A stretch of 64,000 nt of DNA, from NCBI RefSeq assembly GCF_022815605.1, contig NZ_JALGRP010000004.1:248001-312000 (forward strand), written 5' to 3'. The first letter of the stretch is position 1. Every line of letters starts with the position of its first letter. This document shows, one piece after another, positions 8,559-17,130 of this stretch. The notes beneath the pieces were generated by a model. That model worked only from the letters and a program-made list of their open reading frames with translations, was not told the origin of the DNA and did not search any database. This stretch comes from Microbacterium sp. VKM Ac-2923 (GTDB lineage: Bacteria > Actinomycetota > Actinomycetes > Actinomycetales > Microbacteriaceae). The position numbers were made by a program, and so were the translations under genes.

Positions 8559-8608
8559 CGAAAATATAACGGCGCCCTCTTCCCTAGCGTTACCCCACCG
8601 TTATAGAG
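8559..8608 (+). promoter_or_regulatory. Promoter of small-RNA candidate 2
   Basis: CGAAAATATAACGG (8559-8572), CCTCTTCC (8576-8583) and TATAGA (8602-8607) match the three promoter blocks of copy 1 in sequence and spacing. The bases between the blocks have diverged, for example CTAGCG against GCTCCG. Confidence 0.6.
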
Positions 8609-8613
8609 TGCTT

Positions 8614-8715
8614 GCACGGTAGTTGTTTTGCTGTGGCAGCTACCGACATGTGATTGCAGGACACTCTTGGTGCAGGGACAAGGGCCGGTCGGAAGCCTCT
8701 CCGACCGGCCCTTAC
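8614..8715 (+). ncRNA. Candidate small RNA, copy 2
   Basis: The second copy of the element at 7746-7840, with about 65 bases almost unchanged. The GTAG...CTAC stem and its loop are kept, including an identical TTGTTTTGCTGTGG. The terminator stem differs in sequence from copy 1 yet still pairs (compensated changes), which argues for selection on RNA structure. It lies between the histidine phosphatase and MarR genes. Because its terminator precedes the MarR promoter, it should be an independent transcript. Confidence 0.62.
8680..8713 (+). terminator. Terminator of small-RNA candidate 2
   Basis: A perfect 14-bp stem: 8680-8693 pairs with 8700-8713 (left arm AAGGGCCGGTCGGA), with a six-base loop AGCCTC, followed by ACTCTGTCC. 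It is stronger than its counterpart in copy 1. Confidence 0.78.
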
Positions 8716-8817
8716 TCTGTCCGCCGTCGGAACCGCGTGCCGTGGCCGCCGATATCATCCCGAGCGTGCGGTGAGACGACCCGGCAGAACGGCCCCGATC
8801 GGCCCTACGCTGAGGGG

Positions 8818-9249
8818 ATGACGGACCGACGCCTCGCCGTGCAAGCCTGGGAGAGCCTCTTCCGCGCGCAGCACGAGGTGTTCGAAGACATCCGCAGCGA
8901 CTTCGACAGCACCGACCTGTCGCAGGCGGAGTACGACGTGGTCCTGACCGTCACCCGCGCCCCGCAGATGACCGCTCGCCTCCGCGACGTCACCGGCAAC
9001 ATGCTCATCAGCCAACCGAGCGTGTCGCGTCTGGTCGAACGGATGGTCTCCCGCGGGCTGCTCACCAAGTGCGCCGACCCGGAAGACGGCCGCGGCTCGC
9101 TCGTAACCGCGACCGAGAACGGCGCGGTGGTCTTCCGCCGCATCGCCGCCGCTCACGGTCGCTCGATCGCCGAGCGGATGGCCCGCCTCGACAACACCGA
9201 ACTCGCTCAGCTGCACGCTCTCACCGCGAAGCTCCGCGACGGGGCCTGA
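8818..9249 (+). CDS. MarR-family transcriptional regulator
   Basis: A 143-residue winged-helix regulator. The DNA-recognition region is TGNMLISQPSVSRLVERMVSRGLL (residues about 58-82, split by the turn); the wing is CADPEDGRGSLVTATENG. Terminal helices should form the dimer interface. The ATG at 8818 follows TGAGGGG, with a TACGCT hexamer just upstream (8806-8811), so the leader is very short. Neighbours do not reveal the target; divergent control of sdaA is not possible because that gene converges on it. Ligand unknown. Confidence 0.85.
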   Translation: MTDRRLAVQAWESLFRAQHEVFEDIRSDFDSTDLSQAEYDVVLTVTRAPQMTARLRDVTGNMLISQPSVSRLVERMVSRGLLTKCADPEDGRGSLVTATENGAVVFRRIAAAHGRSIAERMARLDNTELAQLHALTAKLRDGA

Positions 9250-9351
9250 CCCGGGCGTCGGTCGAGACCGCAACCCGGGCGGGCACGCAGGTACGGTCTC
9301 GTCGGTCGGGTGCGGCCTCGCGAGCCGAGCCGCCGTCGGCGCACCCGCCCC

Positions 9352-10848
9352 TCAGCACTCGATGACGTTGACCGCGAGGCCGCCCTCGCTCGTCTCCTTG
9401 TACTTCGTCGACATGTCGATGCCCGTCTGACGCATGGTCTCGACCACCGCGTCGAGGGACACGAAGTGGCTTCCGTCTCCGCGCAGGGCGAGGCGCGCGG
9501 CCGTCACGGCGGTGGAGGCGGCGATCGCGTTTCGCTCGATGCACGGGATCTGCACGAGCCCTCCGACCGGATCGCACGTGAGACCCAGGTGGTGTTCCAT
9601 CGCGATCTCGGCGGCGTTCTCGATCTGCCGGTTGGTCCCGCCCATCACCGCCGTCAGTCCGCCCGCGGCCATCGCGCACGCGGAGCCGACCTCGGCCTGG
9701 CACCCGCCCTCCGCGCCCGAGATCGAGGCGTTGGCCTTGAACAGCGAGCCCAGCGCCGTCGCCGTGAGGAGGAACCGACGGATGCCGCGTCGGCGGTTCG
9801 CCTCGGCGACGTCGTCGTCGTCGGCGTGCGACACCTCGGAGCGCGTGAGGGCATGGCCGCCGTAGCCGAGCAGTGCACTGCCGACGAGCTCGCCGTGCGG
9901 CGTCACGGCGTTTCCGACGCCGAGGCCCGAGTCGGCGAGGAAGCGCCACCAGTACATGGCCACGGCCGGAAGGATCCCGGCCGCCCCGTTCGTCGGCGCC
10001 GTGACCACGCGGCCGCCCGCCGCGTTCTCTTCGTTCACCGCGAGGGCGAAGGCGCCGAGCCACTCCCCCGGCAGCTCGCGATGACCCTCGGCCTCGATGG
10101 CATCCAACTGCCCCCGGATGACGGCGGCCCGGCGCTTCACTCTGAGGATGCCGGGGAGCACACCGTCGTTCTGGAGCCCCGCGTCGACGCAGGCCGCCAT
10201 CGCATCCCAGATGCTGTCGAGGCCGGCGGCGATCTCCGCGTCGGAGCGCAGGGCCTCCTCGTTGAGCCGTGCCGCCTCGGCGATCGTGATCCCGCGTTCG
10301 TCGCACAGCGCGATGAGCGTGGCGGCATCGTCGAAGGCGAGGGGCATCGGCACCGCCGACACCCGCGCCGGCTCGCCGTCTCGGCGGATGAAGCCCCCGC
10401 CGATCGAGTAGTAGGTGTCGTCGGCGATCACCGCGCCCCCGGCGTCGCGCGCGACGAGGGTCATGGCGTTGGGGTGACCGGGCAGACGCGTTCGCGGTTC
10501 GAGCGAGATGTCGGCCTTCGCGAAGGGGATCCGGTGCGAACCGGCCAGGGCGAGCGACGTGCCGTCGCGCCAGTTCGACCATGCCCGGCGCACGGCATCC
10601 GGATCCACCGTCTCGGGGTCGAGACCCTGCAGCCCCGCGACCACGGCGTCGGGGGTGCCGTGACCGATTCCGGTCGCGCCGAGAGAGCCGTACAGGGCGC
10701 ACGAGACGGATACCACCCGGTCGAGGACGTCGTCGCCCCGCAGCCTCGTGACGAAATCGACGGCGGCCTTCATGGGGCCGACGGTGTGGGAGCTCGAGGG
10801 TCCGATCCCGATGGAGAACAGCTCGAACGCGGAGGTGTAGGCGCTCAT
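9352..10848 (-). CDS. sdaA: L-serine ammonia-lyase, iron-sulfur dependent, single chain
   Basis: A 498-residue L-serine dehydratase converting L-serine to pyruvate and ammonia. The N-terminal domain has the substrate motif [12 protein letters not shown] near residue 18. The C-terminal catalytic part contains conserved cysteines for the 4Fe-4S cluster in [14 protein letters not shown] and [14 protein letters not shown], plus the penultimate-cysteine ending NVIEC typical of the type-2 enzyme. Alpha and beta parts are fused, as is usual in actinobacteria. The ATG at 10848 is where homology starts. It appears monocistronic and ends near the tRNA-Arg side of its own promoter region. Confidence 0.94.
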   Translation of the reverse strand: MSAYTSAFELFSIGIGPSSSHTVGPMKAAVDFVTRLRGDDVLDRVVSVSCALYGSLGATGIGHGTPDAVVAGLQGLDPETVDPDAVRRAWSNWRDGTSLALAGSHRIPFAKADISLEPRTRLPGHPNAMTLVARDAGGAVIADDTYYSIGGGFIRRDGEPARVSAVPMPLAFDDAATLIALCDERGITIAEAARLNEEALRSDAEIAAGLDSIWDAMAACVDAGLQNDGVLPGILRVKRRAAVIRGQLDAIEAEGHRELPGEWLGAFALAVNEENAAGGRVVTAPTNGAAGILPAVAMYWWRFLADSGLGVGNAVTPHGELVGSALLGYGGHALTRSEVSHADDDDVAEANRRRGIRRFLLTATALGSLFKANASISGAEGGCQAEVGSACAMAAGGLTAVMGGTNRQIENAAEIAMEHHLGLTCDPVGGLVQIPCIERNAIAASTAVTAARLALRGDGSHFVSLDAVVETMRQTGIDMSTKYKETSEGGLAVNVIEC

Positions 10849-10994
10849 CCCGCCAGCGTACGTCGCCGTTCCGACACCCGACAGACACCCGTGCGCCACG
10901 CCCGGGATGCGTTCCGTTCGGGCCCGATTAGACGTCTCCGATGCTCCCGACTATGCTTGACCACGGCCTGCGCGCCGTTTCGCGCGGAGGCCCT

Positions 10995-11067
10995 GCGCCC
11001 GTAGCTCAATGGATAGAGCATCTGACTACGGATCAGAAGGTTAGGGGTTCGAGTCCCTTCGGGCGCA
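10995..11067 (+). tRNA. tRNA-Arg (anticodon ACG)
   Basis: A 73-base cloverleaf. The acceptor stem GCGCCCG pairs with CGGGCGC, followed by discriminator A. The D-arm is GCTC/GAGC, the anticodon stem TCTGA/TCAGA holds loop CTACGGA with anticodon ACG, and the T-arm AGGGG/CCCTT (one G-T pair) holds TTCGAGT. CCA is not encoded. The ACG wobble base is normally edited to inosine to read CGU, CGC and CGA. I see no integrase or attachment-site duplication beside it. Confidence 0.96.
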
Positions 11068-11086
11068 CACTGTGTTGAGACAGTGA

Positions 11087-11121
11087 GAGGCCTGGTCCCG
11101 GAGTAATCCGGACCAGGCCTC
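11087..11121 (+). terminator. Terminator downstream of tRNA-Arg
   Basis: A perfect 12-bp stem GAGGCCTGGTCC/GGACCAGGCCTC with an 11-base loop, then GTCTCTTT. It begins 20 bases after the tRNA and also separates it from the converging dehydrogenase operon. Confidence 0.85.
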
Positions 11122-11198
11122 GTCTCTTTCCCCGTGAGCCGAAGAGCAGGGCATCCTGCGCTCCGGCTCCAAACGGGCGACCTCGCGACGCACCGAGG

Positions 11199-12596
11199 TC
11201 ACATGTTGATCGGCGCTCCGACCAGACCGTGGAAGGCCTCCTGCATCGCCTCGCTCATGGTCGGGTGGGTGTGGACGTTGAGCGTGAGGTCTTCGGCGGT
11301 CAGCTCGAACCGGTGCGCGAGCGTCAGCTGCGGCAGCAGCTCGGACACGTCGTGACCGATCAGATGCGCGCCGATCAGCTCGCCGTGCTCGTCGTCGGCG
11401 ATCAGCTTGACGAAGCCGCTGGCATCCCCCAGGGCGTGCGCCTTGGCGTTCGCGACGAAGGGGAACGTCGAGACCCGGATGCCGCGCCCCTCGGCCCGGG
11501 CCTGAGCCTCGGTGAGACCGAAGCTCGCCACCTGCGGTTGGCAGAAGGTCGCGCGTGGCATGAACCGGTAGTCGTCGATCGGGTGGGTCTGCGCTCCCGC
11601 CGCGTGCTCGGCGGCGACCATTCCCTGCGCCTCGGCGACGTGCGCGAGGGCGAGTTTGGCGGTGACGTCACCGATCGCGTAGATGCCGTCGACGCTGGTG
11701 CGCAGGTATCCGTCGACCGCGATCGCCCCGCGGTCGGTCACCTCGACACCCGTGCTCTCGAGGCCGTAGCCGTCGATGCGCGGGGCGAAACCGACCGAGA
11801 CGAGCACGCGCTCGGCCACGAGCGTGCGCTCCTCGCCGTCGACCGTGCACACCACCTCGACGTCGTCACCGCGGTCGGTCACGCCGTCGACCCGCGTCGA
11901 GGTGAGCACCTCGACGCCGAGCGACCGGAGGTGCTTCTCGAGCTCGGCCGACACGTCGGCATCCTCGAGGGGCAGCACGCGATCGAGGTATTCCACGACC
12001 GTCACCTCCGCGCCGTAGCTGCGCAGGAGGTAGGCGAACTCGATGCCGATCGCCCCGGCGCCGATCACGACCACGCGGCGCGGAACGTCGGACGCGAGGA
12101 TCATCGTCTCGTACGTGAGCACGTTGGCGCTGGTCTCGACGCCCGGGAGCATCCGTACCGTCGATCCCGTCGCGATGATGGCTTTGCCGAACCGGATCTC
12201 GCTGACGCTGCCGTCGGCGGCGGTCACCGACATCGCGCGCGGACCGGTGAAGCGTCCCCGACCCTCGAACTCGGTGATGCGGTTCTTGCGCATCAGATAG
12301 TGGATGCCTTTGACCCGGTCGCTCGAGACCTTCCGGCTGCGCGCGTAAGCGGCGGCGTAGTCGGCGGTGATGTCGCCGGCCAGGCCGAACAGCTCCTTCT
12401 GCGCGGTGACGAGGCGCGCGATCTCGGCGTTGCGCAGGAGCGACTTCGCCGGCACGCACCCGACGTTCAGGCAGACCCCACCCCAGTAGCGCTCCTCGAC
12501 GATCGCGACCGTGAGGCCCAGCTGTGCCGCGCGGACCGCGGCGACGTAGCCGCCGGGGCCGGCACCGAGCACGACGAGGTCGACCTCGGCACTCAT
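11199..12596 (-). CDS. lpdA: Dihydrolipoyl dehydrogenase (E3)
   Basis: A 465-residue FAD disulfide oxidoreductase that reoxidises dihydrolipoyl groups with NAD+. The FAD fold VVLGAGPGGYVAAVRAAQLG is N-terminal; the redox pair lies in GGVCLNVGCVPAKS (CxxxxC near residue 40). An NAD fold VVIGAGAIGIEFAYLL, the second FAD motif YAIGDV and the C-terminal catalytic HTHPTMSEA are all present. The gene is last in an operon and its ATG overlaps the stop of the transaldolase gene by four bases. It is therefore likely dedicated to the E1/E2 encoded upstream rather than to the central pyruvate dehydrogenase, although sharing is possible. Confidence 0.93.
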   Translation of the reverse strand: MSAEVDLVVLGAGPGGYVAAVRAAQLGLTVAIVEERYWGGVCLNVGCVPAKSLLRNAEIARLVTAQKELFGLAGDITADYAAAYARSRKVSSDRVKGIHYLMRKNRITEFEGRGRFTGPRAMSVTAADGSVSEIRFGKAIIATGSTVRMLPGVETSANVLTYETMILASDVPRRVVVIGAGAIGIEFAYLLRSYGAEVTVVEYLDRVLPLEDADVSAELEKHLRSLGVEVLTSTRVDGVTDRGDDVEVVCTVDGEERTLVAERVLVSVGFAPRIDGYGLESTGVEVTDRGAIAVDGYLRTSVDGIYAIGDVTAKLALAHVAEAQGMVAAEHAAGAQTHPIDDYRFMPRATFCQPQVASFGLTEAQARAEGRGIRVSTFPFVANAKAHALGDASGFVKLIADDEHGELIGAHLIGHDVSELLPQLTLAHRFELTAEDLTLNVHTHPTMSEAMQEAFHGLVGAPINM

Positions 12597-13285
12597 GCCG
12601 CAACCCCCTCGGTCTGGTCGGAGGCGACCGGCACCACGGCCGGGTCGGAGGCGAGCGCCTCGAACGCGGCGACGGCGTCGCGCGTGACGGCGTCGCCGAA
12701 GAACTGCTCCCAGACCGCCGGCCCGAAGGTCAGGTGCCGCACCCCGGAACGCACGAGGGTGAGGATCTGTTCGGGCGTACGCACGCTTCCGGCGAGCACC
12801 TTCAGCGGCGAGCCGGCGGCCGAGACGGCGGCGGTCATGGCCGCAGCTTCGACGAGGCCGTCGCGTCCCGCGGCATCCATTCGAGCGATGAACGGCGCGA
12901 CGTAGGTCGCCCCCGCCGCCATCGCCGGCAGCACCTGCCACGCGCGGTGCAATCCCGTCACGAGCACCTCGCCGCCCCCGGCGAGCCGCCGGGCGGCTTC
13001 CAACGCCGCCGCGGAGTAGGCGACCTTGATGACCACGCGATCCGAGAGCGCGCGCCACCGCTCGCCGCGGGCGACGAGTTCGTCGGCAGTGTCGCCGTGC
13101 ACCTGGGCGAAGACGCGGGCGGCGCCGGCATCGACCGCCCAGCGCACCACCTCGGGCACGTCGGCGGTGCCGAGGCCGGCCTTGTCGAGGATGGCGGGGT
13201 TGGTGGTGAGCCCGGCGAACAGGCCCGTGGCCAGCATCCGTTCGGCGGCCGCACGCTCGGCGCTGTCGACGTAGAACGCGAGCAT
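12593..13285 (-). CDS. Transaldolase / fructose-6-phosphate aldolase-like protein
   Basis: A 230-residue single-domain class I aldolase of the FSA/TalC group, far shorter than a classical transaldolase. MLAFYVDSA, GLTTNPAIL and VVIKVAYS (with the Schiff-base lysine near residue 85) match the family, and the LTFGPAVWEQFF end is typical. Relatives cleave or form fructose-6-phosphate, or use dihydroxyacetone, hydroxyacetone and glycolaldehyde as donors. It overlaps lpdA by four bases; its first base is also the last of the E1 gene. The tight coupling implies it works in the same route, probably on the kinase product or on a fragment left by the dehydrogenase complex. Substrate unknown. Confidence 0.82.
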   Translation of the reverse strand: MLAFYVDSAERAAAERMLATGLFAGLTTNPAILDKAGLGTADVPEVVRWAVDAGAARVFAQVHGDTADELVARGERWRALSDRVVIKVAYSAAALEAARRLAGGGEVLVTGLHRAWQVLPAMAAGATYVAPFIARMDAAGRDGLVEAAAMTAAVSAAGSPLKVLAGSVRTPEQILTLVRSGVRHLTFGPAVWEQFFGDAVTRDAVAAFEALASDPAVVPVASDQTEGVAA

Positions 13286-15753
13286 CAGATGCCCCGCGCC
13301 GACTCGTCGAGCGTGCCGTCGGCGCCGGGGCCGTCCTGCACGCGGTGGCCGTCGAGCGGTCGGATGCGGGTGTGAACCGCATCGACGATGTCGTCGGGGG
13401 TGACGAAGTACTCCCACTCCAGCTCCGCGGGCGGCGCGATCCAGTTGCGGGCGCCGAGCACGACCACCGGGGCGTCGAGGTCGTCGAAGGCCTCCTCGCT
13501 CACCTTCGCCGCCACCGTGTTCAGCCAGCTGCCCCGCAGGTTCGCGTCCGACACGCACACCAGACGCCCGGTCTTGGCGACGGATGCCAGCAGCAGGTCG
13601 TACTCGAACGGCACGAGCGAACGCGCGTCGATGACCTCGACCTCCAGGCCCCACTGCTGCTTCATGCGGTCGGCGGCCTCGAGCGCACGATACAGCGCCG
13701 CCCCGACGGTGAGGATGGTGAGATCGGCACCCTCGCGCACGACGTTCGGCACGCCGATCGGCGTGAGGTACTCCTCGGCCGGGACGCCGTCGTCGAACAC
13801 CGTCTCGGGCAGGTCGTACAGGCGCTGGCTCTCGAAGTACACCACCGGGTCGTTGCCCTTCAATGCCGAGGCCAGCAGCCCCTTCGCGTCACGTGCGGTC
13901 GCGGGGAACACCACCTTCAGGCCCGGTACGCCCGCCACCATCGAGCTCCAGTCCTGCGAGTGCTGGGCGCCGTACTTCGCCCCCACCGAGACGCGCATCA
14001 CGAGCGGGATCTGCACCAGGCCGCCCGACATCGGCTGCCATTTGGCCATCTGGTTGAAGATCTCATCGCCCGCGCGGCCGATGAAGTCCGCGTACATCAA
14101 TTCGATGAGGGGGCGTCCACCGCTGAGCGCGAAGCCGACGGCCGATCCGACGATCGCGGCCTCCGAGATGGGAGAGTTGAACAGGCGGTGGCGGGGCAGG
14201 AACTCGGTCAGCCCGCGATAGACGCCGAAGGATCCACCCCAGTCGCGGTTCTCCTCGCCCCAGAGCGTGATGCGGTCGTCGGCGGCCGTGGCATCCACGA
14301 TCGCCTCGAAGATCGCGTCGCGGAACGTGATCGCCTTCGCGCCGCTGAGCGTCTTGCCGCCCTCGACGCCGACGCGCGACTTCCTGGCCAGCGCCAGCCG
14401 GTGAGGCAGCTCGTCGACCGGGACGATCGTTTCGCCCGCCGGCGCCTCGCCGGGCTGCACCGTGGTGTTGTTGAAGGTCAGGGATGCCATGACGCCGGCG
14501 TCGCTGCGCAGGTGCAGCCGCGGCGACACGGTGTCGTCGATCGCGGCCTCGAGAGCTGCGGTCACGGTCCGCTCGGCCCAGGCTTTCAGCTCGGCCTGCG
14601 CGGTGGAGGGCAGCGCGCCGCCGTCGACCATGCGCGAGAAGAACGTCTCGATCGGGTCGATCGCCGTCCAGAGGTCCACCTCGTCTTTCGTGCGGTACGA
14701 CGAGGCGTCGCTCGGCGAGTGGCCCGACAGGCGGTAGGTCTGGCAGTCGATGAGCACGGGGCCCTCGCCGGCGTCGAGGTGAGTACGGGCCTGTTCCATC
14801 GCGTCGATGACGGCGAACGGGTCGTTGCCGTCGATGGTCTGGGCGTGCATGCTGTGCCGGTTGATGCCGGCGCCGATGCGCGCGAGGCGCTCGAAGGCCA
14901 TCGTCTCGCCGATGGGCTGCCCGCCCATGCCGTAGAAGTTGTTGACGACGAAGAACACCACCGGAAGACCCCCGCGGTGCTTCTCATCCATCAACCGGTC
15001 GAGCTGGGCCATGCCGGCGAAGTTGAACGACTCCCACACCGGTCCCGTGCCCGTCGAGGCGTCGCCGATGCTCGCCACGACGATGCCCGGCGCGCGCCGC
15101 AGGCGGTTGTGGAGCGCAGCTCCCGTGGCCAGTGGCGCGGAGCCGCCGACGATGGCGTTGTTGGGGTAGATGCCCAGCGGGGGGAAGAAGGCGTGCATGC
15201 TGCCGCCGAGACCGCGGTTGAAGCCGGTGCGCCGGCCGAACGTCTCGGCCGTCATGCCGTACATGAGGTAGTTGATGGCGAGCTGTTCGGGGTCGTCGGT
15301 GGCGAGTCGGTCTTGCACGACATCCCAGATGGCGCCCTCGGACCACTCGCGCAGGCGCGGCTCGAGATCGGCGGGCAACGACGACGTGATCGCCGACAGC
15401 CCCTTCGCGACGACTTCGCCGTGGCTGCGGTGGCTCCCGAACACCTTGTCCACGGCGCCCAGGGTGAAGGCCTGCCCGACGGCGGCCGCCTCCTGACCGA
15501 TCGAAAGGTGAGCCGGGCCCAGGTGCGTGTAGGGGACACCGAGGTAGGCGCCCTCGCGTTTGATCGCGTTGAGCATGAGTTCGAACTCGCGCACGAGGAT
15601 CATGTCGCGCCCGATGCGGCGGATCGCGGCGTCGCCGTAGGTCGCGCGCTGTGCGGCGACATCGGACGTGTAGGCGTTGACCTTGATCGAGGCGAACGCG
15701 AGCTCGTGGGCTCGACGCGTCTCGGTGGGGTCGATGAGCAGTTCCTTGGCCAT
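13285..15753 (-). CDS. Thiamine-diphosphate dehydrogenase E1, fused alpha and beta subunits
   Basis: An 822-residue E1 in which alpha (about 1-415) and beta (about 455-822) are one chain; they are separate in most acetoin, branched-chain and Gram-positive pyruvate complexes. Alpha has the TPP motif GDASTGTGPVWESFNFAG...NN and the GSHRSHGEVVAKG active-site segment. Beta has NSPISEAAIVGSAVGFALSG and GAKYGAQHSQDW. E1 decarboxylates a 2-oxo acid, or cleaves an alpha-hydroxyketone such as acetoin, and loads the acyl group onto lipoyl-E2. The start follows GGAGAA. Its place between sugar-transport genes and an FSA-like aldolase is unusual and points to a special substrate rather than pyruvate. Confidence 0.87.
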   Translation of the reverse strand: MAKELLIDPTETRRAHELAFASIKVNAYTSDVAAQRATYGDAAIRRIGRDMILVREFELMLNAIKREGAYLGVPYTHLGPAHLSIGQEAAAVGQAFTLGAVDKVFGSHRSHGEVVAKGLSAITSSLPADLEPRLREWSEGAIWDVVQDRLATDDPEQLAINYLMYGMTAETFGRRTGFNRGLGGSMHAFFPPLGIYPNNAIVGGSAPLATGAALHNRLRRAPGIVVASIGDASTGTGPVWESFNFAGMAQLDRLMDEKHRGGLPVVFFVVNNFYGMGGQPIGETMAFERLARIGAGINRHSMHAQTIDGNDPFAVIDAMEQARTHLDAGEGPVLIDCQTYRLSGHSPSDASSYRTKDEVDLWTAIDPIETFFSRMVDGGALPSTAQAELKAWAERTVTAALEAAIDDTVSPRLHLRSDAGVMASLTFNNTTVQPGEAPAGETIVPVDELPHRLALARKSRVGVEGGKTLSGAKAITFRDAIFEAIVDATAADDRITLWGEENRDWGGSFGVYRGLTEFLPRHRLFNSPISEAAIVGSAVGFALSGGRPLIELMYADFIGRAGDEIFNQMAKWQPMSGGLVQIPLVMRVSVGAKYGAQHSQDWSSMVAGVPGLKVVFPATARDAKGLLASALKGNDPVVYFESQRLYDLPETVFDDGVPAEEYLTPIGVPNVVREGADLTILTVGAALYRALEAADRMKQQWGLEVEVIDARSLVPFEYDLLLASVAKTGRLVCVSDANLRGSWLNTVAAKVSEEAFDDLDAPVVVLGARNWIAPPAELEWEYFVTPDDIVDAVHTRIRPLDGHRVQDGPGADGTLDESARGI

Positions 15754-15774
15754 AACGTTTCTCCGGTCGTGTGG

Positions 15775-17025
15775 TCAGTAGGCGGCGAGGGTGTCGATCA
15801 GTTCGATCGAGCTCGCGATGTCGGCGAGGAGCGCGGCGGCGGCCGAACCGTCGATCGCGCGGTGGTCGAAGGTGAGCGACAGCGGAAGCTGTGCGGGAGC
15901 TTCGGGAAAGGCGCGATGCGTGGCACCGACGCCGAGGATGCAGGTCTGCGGCGTATTGAGCACGGGGGTGAACCAGTGGATGCCGGCCCCCCCGAGATTC
16001 GACACGGTGAAGGTCCCGCCCTCCATCTCGTCGGGCGCGAGGCGCCCGGCTCGGGCGCGGTCGATCGCGGCGTGTGCGGCCTCGGCGAGTGCGCCCAGGC
16101 CGAGCGACTGCGCATCGCGGATCACCGGCACCAACAGCGCCTGCCCGGTGTCGACGGCGAAACCGAGATCGACGTGGTCGAACCGCGTGATGCCGTCCCA
16201 CGAGAACCACGAGTTCGCGGCCGGGTGCCGTGCGAGCGTGCGAGCCGCGGCGAAGAGGAGCAGATCGTTCACACCGATGCGCGCCGCCCCCGTGAGTGCG
16301 GCGGCCTCCTTCAAGCGCGCCGCATACGCCAGGAGAGCGTCGCCCGAGGCGTAGCGGGTGAGAGTGACCTGCGCGGTGCCCTGCAGAGAGGCGTGCATGC
16401 GCTGCGCCGTGACTTTGCGCGCCCCACGGACGGGCACGACGCTTCCCTCGCGGCCGGCGCGGGACGTGGCGGGCGCCGGAACGGGTGCCGTCGCCGAAGG
16501 CGTGGGAGGCGCCGTGTCCGCGGCCTCCACGTCGGCGATCACGATGCGGCCGAAGGGGCCACTCCCCTCGATCAGCGCGATGTCGACATCGCGTTCCGCG
16601 GCCAGTCGGCGGGCGCGCGGCGAGATGCTGAGGCGGCCACGCGGGGGGCTCTGCTCCGGCGCGGGCGACGCGGCGCGAGCCGTGGCCGGGGAACGGTCGG
16701 ACGCGCCGTCGGGTGCGGCGGAGGCACCGACGGACGCGCCGGCCGAGGGCGCGGCATCCGGGGTGCGCGCCGAGACGGCCTCGCCCACCGCCCCGACGAC
16801 CAGGAGCACGTCGTGCTCGGGAGCCTCGTCGCCCTCGGCGTATCGCAGATCGAGCACGACGCCCGCCGCGGGGGTGTCGACCTCGACGGTCGCTTTCGCC
16901 GTCTCGAGCACGGCGACGACGTCGCCGATCGAGACCGTGTCGCCGACGGCGACGTTCCATTCCAGAAGGACGGCGGGTTCGCCGGCGTTGCCGGTGGTCG
17001 GCACCTTGACTTCGGTGGCCATCAT
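15775..17025 (-). CDS. Dihydrolipoyl acyltransferase (E2)
   Basis: A 416-residue E2. The lipoyl domain spans residues about 3-80, with the lipoylated lysine in VLETAKATVEV. A flexible Ala/Pro/Ser linker follows, then a peripheral-subunit-binding domain (ISPRARRLAAERDVDI...GPFGRI). The catalytic acyltransferase domain carries HxxxDG in FDHRAIDG near the C-terminus. It moves the acyl group from E1 to CoA. There is a single lipoyl domain and a fairly short catalytic domain. Methionine codons at 17025 and 17022 are both possible starts; 17037 is less likely. It precedes E1 by 21 bases. Confidence 0.9.
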   Translation of the reverse strand: MMATEVKVPTTGNAGEPAVLLEWNVAVGDTVSIGDVVAVLETAKATVEVDTPAAGVVLDLRYAEGDEAPEHDVLLVVGAVGEAVSARTPDAAPSAGASVGASAAPDGASDRSPATARAASPAPEQSPPRGRLSISPRARRLAAERDVDIALIEGSGPFGRIVIADVEAADTAPPTPSATAPVPAPATSRAGREGSVVPVRGARKVTAQRMHASLQGTAQVTLTRYASGDALLAYAARLKEAAALTGAARIGVNDLLLFAAARTLARHPAANSWFSWDGITRFDHVDLGFAVDTGQALLVPVIRDAQSLGLGALAEAAHAAIDRARAGRLAPDEMEGGTFTVSNLGGAGIHWFTPVLNTPQTCILGVGATHRAFPEAPAQLPLSLTFDHRAIDGSAAAALLADIASSIELIDTLAAY

Positions 17026-17043
17026 GCTCGCTCTCATGTGCGG

Positions 17044-17063
17044 TGCGCTCTCACATGAGCGCA
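17044..17063. promoter_or_regulatory. Inverted repeat upstream of the E2 gene
   Basis: TGCGCTC (17044-17050) and GAGCGCA (17057-17063) are perfect arms around TCACAT. The CATGAGCG portion resembles the CATATGAGCG half-site near the kinase promoter, so it could be an internal operator for the SorC regulator, or simply a hairpin in the mRNA. Confidence 0.35.
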
Positions 17064-17100
17064 GGGAGATCCGAAAAGAACCGCCGGAGGCGGTGGGGTC

Positions 17101-17123
17101 GGGGCGGCCCGTGGGGCCGCCCC
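17101..17123 (-). terminator. Hairpin between binding-protein gene and E2 gene
   Basis: GGGGCGGCCC (17101-17110) and GGGCCGCCCC (17114-17123) form a perfect 10-bp stem eight bases beyond the stop of the binding-protein gene. No T-run follows in the transcript sense, so it may be a partial terminator or an mRNA-stabilising hairpin that keeps binding-protein expression above that of downstream enzymes. Confidence 0.6.
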
Positions 17124-17130
17124 GAAAGGG

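Noticed and set aside
7691..8716. 6C RNA, 6S RNA or a riboswitch as the identity of the twin elements
   Set aside because: There are no C-rich hairpin loops as in 6C, no long 6S-like bulged hairpin, and each ends in its own terminator before a separate gene start, unlike a riboswitch leader.
10995..11121. Integrated element at tRNA-Arg
   Set aside because: No integrase, no duplicated tRNA 3-prime end and no composition change on either side; the hairpin after it is a normal terminator.
13345..17058. A 1237-residue open frame on the plus strand, and similar long frames at 4331-6037, 28761-30413 and 19048-21591
   Set aside because: They mirror the minus-strand genes E1/E2, amine oxidase, dctA and kinase/ATPase. 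Their products are His/Arg/Gly/Asp-rich with no domain, as expected from antisense frames in high-GC DNA.
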